A stretch of 64,000 nt of DNA. Source: Burkholderiales bacterium Ga0077543. GTDB lineage: Bacteria > Pseudomonadota > Gammaproteobacteria > Burkholderiales > Burkholderiaceae_C. Of this stretch, positions 58,668 to 64,000 are shown in pieces. Every line of letters starts with the position of its first letter. Position 1 is the stretch's first letter. The notes beneath the pieces are model-generated. The model searched no databases. It had not been told where the DNA came from and saw only the letters and a program-made list of their open reading frames with translations. Location: assembly GCA_001464055.1 (NCBI GenBank), contig LNET01000105.1:24780-88779 (forward strand), given 5' to 3'. A program made the position numbers and the translations under genes.

Positions 58668-59054
58668 ATGAACTGGCTCGACAGCGTGAAGTGGGACCGC
58701 GACGGCCTGGTGCCCGTGATCGCCCAGGAACTGGGCAGCAACGAAGTGCTGATGTTCGCCTGGATGAACCGCGAAGCCCTGGCCGCCACGGCAGCGCGCG
58801 GCCAGGCCGTGTACTGGAGCCGTTCGCGCCAGCGCCTTTGGCACAAGGGCGAGGAGTCCGGCCACTTCCAGCAGGTGCACGACATCCGTCTGGACTGCGA
58901 CGCCGACGTCGTGCTGCTGAAGGTGACGCAGCAGGGCCAGCCGGCCATTGCCTGCCACACGGGGCGGCACAGCTGCTTTTTCCAGCAGCTGCAAGGGCAG
59001 GTCTGGCACAGCGTCGAACCGGTGCTGAAAGACCCGGAGAGCATCTACAAATGA
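58668..59054 (+). CDS. hisI: Phosphoribosyl-AMP cyclohydrolase
   Basis: Third step of histidine synthesis. 128 residues with MNWLDSVKWDRDGLVPVIAQ, MFAWMNREAL, WSRSRQRLWHKGEESGH (substrate/metal), DCDAD and the C-terminal zinc cysteines in CHTGRHSCFF. It lies 39 kb from hisG-A rather than next to hisF. Start ATG 58668, after the Nudix stop by 10 bp. It overlaps hisE as ATGA. Confidence 0.97.
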   Translation: MNWLDSVKWDRDGLVPVIAQELGSNEVLMFAWMNREALAATAARGQAVYWSRSRQRLWHKGEESGHFQQVHDIRLDCDADVVLLKVTQQGQPAIACHTGRHSCFFQQLQGQVWHSVEPVLKDPESIYK

Positions 59055-59446
59055 GTCCAGGCGCCATCCCAGAACCCGACACCCTGAGCCGGCTGGCTGC
59101 GGTCATTGCTTCGCGCTGCCCCGAGGCCGGCGGCGACCCCGAAAAAAGTTATGTCGCCCGCTTGCTGAGCAAGGGTCCAGACGCCATCTTGAAGAAGATC
59201 GGGGAAGAAGCCACCGAGGTCGTGATCGCGGCCAAGGACGCCGACCGCCCGAAGATCGTGGCCGAAATGGCCGACCTGTGGTTCCATTGCCTGGTGGCCC
59301 TGCAGGCCTACGACCTGCACCCGCAGGACGTGCTGGCCGAACTGGCGCGGCGCGAAGGCTTGTCCGGGCTGGAAGAGTTTGCCTTGCGCAAGGTCCGCCT
59401 GCGTGAAGCGGAAGCTGCATCCGTCGCTGAAGGAAAGCCGCCATGA
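59051..59446 (+). CDS. hisE: Phosphoribosyl-ATP pyrophosphatase
   Basis: Second step of histidine synthesis, separate from HisI as in most betaproteobacteria. 131 residues of the all-helical MazG-like fold: SYVARLLSKGPDAILKKIGE, EEATEVVIAAKDAD and EMADLWFHCLVALQAYDL hold the Mg-binding Glu/Asp residues. It overlaps hisI and the next gene by 4 bp each, so hisI-hisE-DUF4870 are one unit. Confidence 0.97.
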   Translation: MSPGAIPEPDTLSRLAAVIASRCPEAGGDPEKSYVARLLSKGPDAILKKIGEEATEVVIAAKDADRPKIVAEMADLWFHCLVALQAYDLHPQDVLAELARREGLSGLEEFALRKVRLREAEAASVAEGKPP

Positions 59447-59817
59447 ACCCCGTGACCGTGCCTGACCACCCAGCCGCCGGCCAGCGCAGCAACCTGGTGC
59501 TGCTGACGCACCTGATGTACGGGCTGCACACGCTGTCGTTCTTCTCGGCCGGCGTGTTTTCGGTGGTCGCGCTCATCCTCAACTACGTCAAGCGCAACGA
59601 ACTGCCCGACGACTTCTTCCGCAGCCACTTCCGCTGGCAGGCACGCAGCTTCTGGTTCACCTTGCTGTGGCTGCTGCTGACCCTGCCCTTGTGGGCGTTC
59701 TTCGTTTTTCCGGGCTGGGTGGCCTGGACCGTTGTCGGCTTGTAGTACCTGTACCGTTTCATCAGGGGCTGGTGGATGTTCATCGAGAATCGTTCATTGC
59801 CCCTGCCCACCCCTTGA
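59443..59817 (+). pseudogene. DUF4870 membrane protein with in-frame TAG
   Basis: The frame begins ATG 59443 (overlapping hisE) and gives a 100-residue DUF4870-type protein with membrane segments SNLVLLTHLMYGLHTLSFF, VVALILNYVKR and FTLLWLLLTLPLWAFFVF. It stops at TAG 59743-59745. The same frame continues without a break as YLYRFIRGWWMFIENR-like coding to TGA at 59815-59817, 13 bp before the HIT start. A Trp codon (TGG) where TAG stands would restore the usual tail with YLYR. So the gene is probably interrupted by one base change, a sequencing error, or a real truncation. Confidence 0.75.
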
Positions 59818-59830
59818 CCGCCTGCATCCC

Positions 59831-60178
59831 ATGAGCGCCGACCCCCACTGCATTTTCTGCAAGATCGTTGCCGGACACATTCCTTCGCGGAAGGTGTTCG
59901 AGGACGATGAACTCCTGGCCTTCCACGACATCAACCCCTGGGCACCCGTGCATGTGCTGGTGATTCCGAAAGCCCACATTGCCAATCTGGATGCCGTGGG
60001 ACCCGAGCACGACGCCCTGCTGGGCCGCATGCTCGGCCTGGCGCCTCGACTGATGCGAGAACTGGGGGTAAACAATGGTTTCCGTACGCTCATCAACACC
60101 GGCCCCGACGGCATGCAGGAGGTTTACCACCTCCACATGCACGTGATGGGCGGCCCGCGGCCCTGGGCCAAGGGTTAG
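59831..60178 (+). CDS. hinT: HIT-family nucleotide hydrolase (HinT-like)
   Basis: 115 residues with CIFCKIVAGHIPSRKVFED at the N-terminus, HDINPWAPVHVLVIPKAHI in the middle, and the histidine triad HLHMHVMGG at the C-terminus. It hydrolyses AMP-lysine-type phosphoramidates. The order hisE-DUF4870-hinT-tatABC is conserved in Burkholderiales. Length and motifs are complete. Confidence 0.95.
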   Translation: MSADPHCIFCKIVAGHIPSRKVFEDDELLAFHDINPWAPVHVLVIPKAHIANLDAVGPEHDALLGRMLGLAPRLMRELGVNNGFRTLINTGPDGMQEVYHLHMHVMGGPRPWAKG

Positions 60179-60293
60179 CCGCCGCCGGTTTTCGTGCCGC
60201 CCTGCCCGCCGTCCCCGGCGGTGGCATGGGCAGCGACATCAACGCTCGACGCCCGTCACCTAGAATGCCGGGCTAGTCTCTGGAGAATAGATC

Positions 60294-60536
60294 ATGGGTT
60301 CGTTCAGCATCTGGCATTGGCTGATCGTGTTGCTGGTTGTCGTGGTGATCTTCGGCACCAAGAAGCTTCGCAACATCGGTTCAGACCTCGGTAGCGCCGT
60401 CAAGGGCTTCAAGGACGGCGTCAAGGGCTCCGGCGATCAGGCTGAAGCCGACAGCAGCGTGGCGCCCCCGCAGCAGGTCACGGCCCGCAAGGCCGACAGC
60501 CAGACCGTCGACGTCGAGGCCAAGACCAAGAGCTGA
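60294..60536 (+). CDS. tatA: Sec-independent translocase TatA
   Basis: 80 residues with one N-terminal membrane helix (WLIVLLVVVVIFGTKKL), the FG motif and a basic amphipathic helix (LGSAVKGFKDGVKG). A polar tail follows. It forms the pore of the twin-arginine pathway for folded proteins. TGGAGAA precedes the ATG. A TAGAAT box at 60261-60266 may be a weak -10, but no matching -35 is seen. Confidence 0.96.
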   Translation: MGSFSIWHWLIVLLVVVVIFGTKKLRNIGSDLGSAVKGFKDGVKGSGDQAEADSSVAPPQQVTARKADSQTVDVEAKTKS

Positions 60537-60607
60537 CGCCTGTCGCGCGCTGGCCGGGCATCTTGCCCGGTGCCAGGGTGCATGCAAGCCCGGCAGCCCA
60601 CCCCGAC

Positions 60608-61111
60608 ATGATCGACTTCGGATTCGACAAGATCGCCCTCATAGGCGCTGTGGCCCTGATCGTCATCGGGCCCGAAAAACTGCCCAAGCTGGCCCGCACC
60701 GTTGGCCACCTGTTCGGCAAGGCCCAGCGCTACGTGGCCGACGTGAAGGCCGAAGTCAACCGCTCGATCGAGCTCGATGAGCTCAAGAAGATGAAAACCG
60801 ACTTCGAGGATGCGGCGCGCAACGTGCAGGAGTCGGTGCGCAGCGAAGTCGATTCGGCCAGCGCTGCGTTCCAGAGCGACTGGAACAGCATCACGTCCGG
60901 GCTGACAACCGACGGGAACGGTGACAGCAGCAGCGGCTACGACCCTGCGCCCCTGCCGCCGCCCAGCTACAGCAAGCCGAAGAAGAACTGGCGTCTGAAG
61001 CGCGGCGCCATGCCGCAGTGGTACAAGCAGAGACACGGCATCCGCGGCCGGGCCCAGTCGGGCGCAGCGCGGGTCGCACGCTTCCGGCCGCCGGGCTTGG
61101 GACAGCGATGA
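60608..61111 (+). CDS. tatB: Sec-independent translocase TatB
   Basis: 167 residues. The membrane helix with Glu (IALIGAVALIVIGPEKLPKL) and GP hinge is typical. A long charged helix and a Pro-rich, basic tail (PPPSYSKPKKNWRLKRG) follow. TatB with TatC binds twin-arginine signals. It overlaps tatC as ATGA. Confidence 0.95.
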   Translation: MIDFGFDKIALIGAVALIVIGPEKLPKLARTVGHLFGKAQRYVADVKAEVNRSIELDELKKMKTDFEDAARNVQESVRSEVDSASAAFQSDWNSITSGLTTDGNGDSSSGYDPAPLPPPSYSKPKKNWRLKRGAMPQWYKQRHGIRGRAQSGAARVARFRPPGLGQR

Positions 61112-61902
61112 GCACCACCCCGCCCAAGGACGAGCTCGAAGGCTCGGAACAACCTTTCGTCTCGCATCTGGTCGAACTGCGCGACCGCCTCATCCGCGCT
61201 GTCATTGCGGTGGCGATCTGCTTCGCTGCGCTGGCGCTCTACCCTGGCCCGTCCGGGCTTTACGACCTGCTGGCCGCACCCTTGGTGGCGCACCTGCCCA
61301 AGGGCGCGACACTGATTGCCACCAACGTCATCTCGCCTATCCTGGTGCCGCTGAAGATCACCTTGATGGCGGCCTTCATGATTGCGCTGCCCGTCGTGCT
61401 CTACCAGGTGTGGGCCTTCGTCGCGCCGGGGCTGTATTCGCACGAGAAGAGGCTGGTCCTGCCGCTGGTGGTGTCGAGCACGCTGCTGTTCGTGGCGGGC
61501 GTGGCGTTTTGCTACTTTCTCGTGATTCCGGGCATGGCAAAGTTCATCCAGGCCTTTGCCCCGGCCAGCATCACGGCAGCGCCTGACATCGAGCAATACT
61601 TCGGCTTCGTGCTGACGCTGTTCCTGGTGTTCGGCATTTCTTTCGAGGTGCCGATCGCGGTCATCGTGCTCACGCGAATGGGCGTCGTCAGCATCGAACA
61701 GTTGCAGAAGTTCCGTGGCTACTTCATCGTCGGCGCCTTCATCGTCGCGGCCATCGTCACGCCGCCCGACGTCATCTCGCAACTGGCCTTGGCCATCCCG
61801 ATGTGCATCCTGTACGAGATAGGCATCATCGCCGCCAAGCTGCTCATGAAGACCACCAAGGCGCCAGAAGAACAGCCGGCCAGCGACAAGCCTGCGGCTT
61901 GA
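61108..61902 (+). CDS. tatC: Sec-independent translocase TatC
   Basis: 264 residues with six membrane segments and the signature EQPFVSHLVELRDRLIR (signal-binding first cytoplasmic loop), KITLMAAFMIALPVVLYQVWAFVAPGL, EVPIAVIVLTRMGVVS, and YFIVGAFIVAAIVTPPDVIS. Pro, Glu and Arg residues of the binding site are present. It is convergent with gspF, 3 bp apart. Confidence 0.97.
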   Translation: MSTTPPKDELEGSEQPFVSHLVELRDRLIRAVIAVAICFAALALYPGPSGLYDLLAAPLVAHLPKGATLIATNVISPILVPLKITLMAAFMIALPVVLYQVWAFVAPGLYSHEKRLVLPLVVSSTLLFVAGVAFCYFLVIPGMAKFIQAFAPASITAAPDIEQYFGFVLTLFLVFGISFEVPIAVIVLTRMGVVSIEQLQKFRGYFIVGAFIVAAIVTPPDVISQLALAIPMCILYEIGIIAAKLLMKTTKAPEEQPASDKPAA

Positions 61903-61905
61903 GCG

Positions 61906-63120
61906 CTACTTCACGAAACTGTTGATCTGCATGATGGGCAGCATCACGGCCAGCATGATCAGGATGACGATCACGCCCATCACGACGATGAGCACGGGCT
62001 CCAGGATCGTGGCTGCGGCAATTGCCCGCCTCTGTACTTCGGCAGACATCTGGTTCGACGCACGCTGAAGCATCAGCGGCAACTGGCCGGTTTGCTCGCC
62101 CAGCCGGGCGAACATGGCCAGCAGACCCGGAAAGCGCTTCTTCGCGGCCAGGGCACTGGCCAGCGGTGCACCTTCGCGCACCTGGACCAGCGCGTCCATG
62201 GCGTCGGCGCGCATCGCACGGTTGCCCAGCGTCTCGGCCGCCGCCTGCAAGGCTTTCAGGATGGGCACGCCAGCACCGGCCAGCATGGCCAGCGTGCCAC
62301 CAAACCGCGCTGCGTTGTAGCCCCGGGCCAGCCTGCCGAAGAAGGGCACACGCAACAGGAAGGCGTCGCTGCGTTCGTGGAATGCCGGGCTGCGCCTGGC
62401 CAGCGTGAACAGCGTTATGCCACCGACCCCCAGCACCAGCACCGCCCAGCCCCAGGTGCGGACGAAGGCGCTGATGGCCAGCATCACCACGGTCAAGGTC
62501 GGCAGCGCACGCTTGCTGCTGGTGAAGACACCGGCGATCTGCGGCACCACGTAGGTCATCAGCACGATGACGATGATGATCGCCACGAGCGAGACGATGG
62601 CCGGATAGAGCATCGCGCCTGTGACCTTGGCGCGCAGCGCCTGCTGCTGCTCCAGGTCGTCGGCCAGGCGTTCGAGCACGCCGCCAAGCGCGCCGCTTTG
62701 CTCACCGGCGGCAACCACGGCACGGTAGACCTCGTCGAATTCCCGCGGAGCGGTGGCCAGGGCGCGGGCAAAAGGGCTGCCGCCGTTGACCTCGCTCTTC
62801 AGGTGCGCCACCAGTTCACGCTGGCGCGGTTCCTCGGCCTCGTCGGCCAGCGCCGTCAGCGCACGCTCCAGCGGCAGGCCGGAGCCCACCAGCCCGGCCA
62901 GCTGCCGCGTCCAGACCGTCAGCCCGGTGGCGCCGAAGACACGGCCGCGGAACTTCGGTGCCGTGCCGTCGGTGGTGGCGGTGGTCACCGGTGTCACGGC
63001 CAGCGGCACCAGCGCACGTGCGCGCAACTGGCCACGCGCGGCCTTGACGTTGTCGGCCTCGAGCAGACCGCCCTGGGTCTTGCCAGCGGCGTCGAGCGCT
63101 TCGAATCGGTAGGCGGGCAT
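61906..63120 (-). CDS. gspF: Type II secretion inner-membrane protein GspF
   Basis: 404 residues. Two repeated cytoplasmic domains (TRQLAGLVGSGLPLERALTA and GTLAMLAGAGVPILKALQAA) and three membrane helices (LVAIIIVIVLMTYVVPQIAG, WAVLVLGVGGITLF, ILEPVLIVVMGVIVILIMLAVM) give the GspF/PilC pattern. MPAYRFEALDAAGKTQGGLL is the usual start. In the standard gsp operon it follows gspE; here the repeat and the broken gspE lie upstream. No gspG-N genes are in this window. Confidence 0.93.
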   Translation of the reverse strand: MPAYRFEALDAAGKTQGGLLEADNVKAARGQLRARALVPLAVTPVTTATTDGTAPKFRGRVFGATGLTVWTRQLAGLVGSGLPLERALTALADEAEEPRQRELVAHLKSEVNGGSPFARALATAPREFDEVYRAVVAAGEQSGALGGVLERLADDLEQQQALRAKVTGAMLYPAIVSLVAIIIVIVLMTYVVPQIAGVFTSSKRALPTLTVVMLAISAFVRTWGWAVLVLGVGGITLFTLARRSPAFHERSDAFLLRVPFFGRLARGYNAARFGGTLAMLAGAGVPILKALQAAAETLGNRAMRADAMDALVQVREGAPLASALAAKKRFPGLLAMFARLGEQTGQLPLMLQRASNQMSAEVQRRAIAAATILEPVLIVVMGVIVILIMLAVMLPIMQINSFVK

Positions 63121-63146
63121 GGGCTGTCTCAGAGGCAGTCAGCGGC

Positions 63147-63314
63147 CGACGCCGGGCCGCCCCAAGGCGGCCGCAGCACCCCCGCGGGGTGGCGAAGGAG
63201 CGAAGCGACAAGCCTGGGGGCCTTCGCGGTCGACGCCGGGCCGCCCCAAGGCGGCCGCAGCCCCCCCGGGGGGTGGCGAAGGAGCGAAGCGACAAGCCTG
63301 GGGGCCTTCATTCA
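63147..63314. repeat. 84-bp palindromic repeat in two tandem copies
   Basis: Copy 1 (63147-63230) and copy 2 (63231-63314) match except for two changes near the middle and the final bases. Each has GCCGCC-CCAA-GGCGGC (perfect 6-bp hairpin) and a second GC-rich arm (CCCCCGCGGGG / CCCCCCCGGGGG), followed by GCGAAGGAGCGAAGCGACAA. Copy 2 runs into the gspE stop at 63308. The layout resembles intergenic palindromic repeats that I recall as abundant in Rubrivivax/Leptothrix-type genomes. It separates gspF from gspE. Confidence 0.9.
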
Positions 63315-63907
63315 CGTGTGACACGCAGCACTTCTTCGGGGCTGGTGATGCCAGCCTCGACCAGGCGCTGCCCGTCCTCGCGCATCGAACGCAGGCCCGC
63401 GGCCTCGGCTGCGACAAACAGCTGGTTCTCGCCAACCCGGTTGTGGATCAGCGCGCGCAGCTTCTCGTCGGCCACCATCAGTTCGTAGACCCCGGTGCGA
63501 CCCTTGTAGCCGGTCTGGCCACAATGGTCGCAGCCCACCGGGTGCCAGTGGCCCCGCGAGTCCTCGCGCTTGCACAGCGGGCACAGCTTGCGCACCAGGC
63601 GCTGGGCCAGCACACCCAGCAGACTGCTCGACAGCAAGAAGGGCTCCACGCCCATGTCGATGAGCCGGGTGACGCTGCTGACCGCGTCGTTGGTGTGCAC
63701 CGTGGCCAGGACCAGGTGACCGGTGAGGCTGGCCTGGATGGCGATCTGCGCGGTCTCGAAGTCGCGGATCTCGCCGATCATGATGACGTCCGGGTCCTGG
63801 CGCAGGATGGCGCGCAGGGCCTTGGCAAAAGTCAGGTCGATCTTCGGGTTGACCTGTGTCTGCCCGATGCCCTGCAGTTCGTACTCGACCGGGTCTTCCA
63901 CCGTCAG
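63308..63907 (-). pseudogene. gspE: gspE, C-terminal part (type II secretion ATPase), broken
   Basis: The minus strand encodes the last 199 residues of GspE. Visible are LTVEDPVEYELQGIGQTQ (Asp box), LRAILRQDPDVIMIGEIRD (Walker B), ATVHTND (His box) and the zinc site LCPLC ... GCDHC. Going upstream the homology stops at about 63,907-63,916 in front of LTVEDP, before the Walker A that must precede it. Beyond it the minus frame stays open to 63,994 but reads unrelated residues (RSTARSPCDEGSV). The sequence on the other side of this point is GspE-like on the plus strand. The gene is therefore cut by an inversion or a chimeric join. Confidence 0.85.
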
Positions 63908-64000
63908 CACGCTGCCCTCGTCGCACGGCGAACGCGCGGTGCTGCGCCTGCTGGACAAGAGCGAATCGAAATTCACGCTCGAAGGCCTGGGCATGGGCCC
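63903..64000 (+). pseudogene. gspE: gspE, internal fragment on the plus strand at the window edge
   Basis: From 63,903 the plus strand encodes VSTLPSSHGERAVLRLLDKS, continuing ESKFTLEGLGMG to the last base. This is the region of GspE some 55-60 residues upstream of LTVEDP, just before Walker A (family knowledge). It has the opposite orientation to the C-terminal part and starts in mid-protein. It continues beyond the window. See the junction finding. Confidence 0.8.

Overview
The window is GC-rich, densely packed bacterial DNA, apart from one break at the right edge. Gene content and order point to a betaproteobacterium of the order Burkholderiales, probably the Rubrivivax/Leptothrix/Ideonella neighbourhood. 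Indicators are the ispE-tRNA-Gln-prs-rplY-pth block, the dusB-fis-purH order, a his operon linked to hinT-tatABC, polyhydroxyalkanoate (PHA) granule proteins, a PEP-CTERM protein and Calvin-cycle genes. This placement rests on recalled family and synteny knowledge; no search was run.

Layout. 0-4.4 kb: end of a LON-domain protein, then mutM, a dynamin-like GTPase and mutY (minus strand). 4.4-10.9 kb: TPR protein, lolB, ispE, tRNA-Gln(UUG), prs, rplY, pth and a small secreted protein (plus). 10.8-23.4 kb: a minus-strand block of ABC exporter, ClpP-like peptidase, bolA, hisG, hisD, a toxin-antitoxin pair, hisC, hisB, hisH and hisA, then hisF, rsmD, coaD and a ferredoxin. A CHRD/PEP-CTERM gene sits on the opposite strand between hisA and hisF. 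23.4-33.8 kb: wax-ester synthase/DGAT family acyltransferase and acyl-CoA-binding protein, glutathione peroxidase, a Calvin-cycle set (fbp, prk, cbbY-like), a PHA granule protein, a lipoprotein metalloprotease and a molybdopterin oxidoreductase. 33.9-38.9 kb: M20 amidohydrolase, PlpD-type patatin with outer-membrane barrel, Lon-like AAA+ ATPase and a 62-residue membrane protein with its own terminator. 39-45 kb: minus-strand operon dusB-fis-purH-ycgR-plsC-cdsA-ruvC. 45-54 kb: YqaA-like membrane protein, M32 carboxypeptidase, patatin-phasin pair, a two-domain fatty acyl-CoA reductase, a quinone-reductase-like enzyme and a CusF-like protein. 54-62 kb: argB, 5'-nucleotidase, slmA, pdeM-like phosphoesterase, AAA ATPase, Nudix, hisI, hisE, DUF4870, HIT, tatA, tatB, tatC (plus). 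62-64 kb: gspF, an 84-bp tandem repeat and a broken gspE.

How the genes fit together. All histidine genes except a separate HisN-type phosphatase are present, but hisIE lie about 39 kb from hisG-A. HisD carries a C-terminal acetyltransferase domain, and a toxin-antitoxin pair with its own promoter is spliced between hisD and hisC. A fatty acyl-CoA reductase, a WS/DGAT and an acyl-CoA-binding protein together suggest wax-ester storage beside PHA storage (phasin, granule regulator). The Calvin-cycle genes suggest autotrophic capacity, although no RuBisCO lies in the window.

Most notable anomalies: (1) an inversion junction inside gspE at about 63,903-63,916, with GspE-like coding on opposite strands on its two sides; (2) the HisD-acetyltransferase fusion; (3) the toxin-antitoxin module translationally coupled to hisC; (4) an in-frame TAG in the DUF4870 gene where a Trp codon is expected. 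No CRISPR array, rRNA, insertion sequence or prophage was seen.
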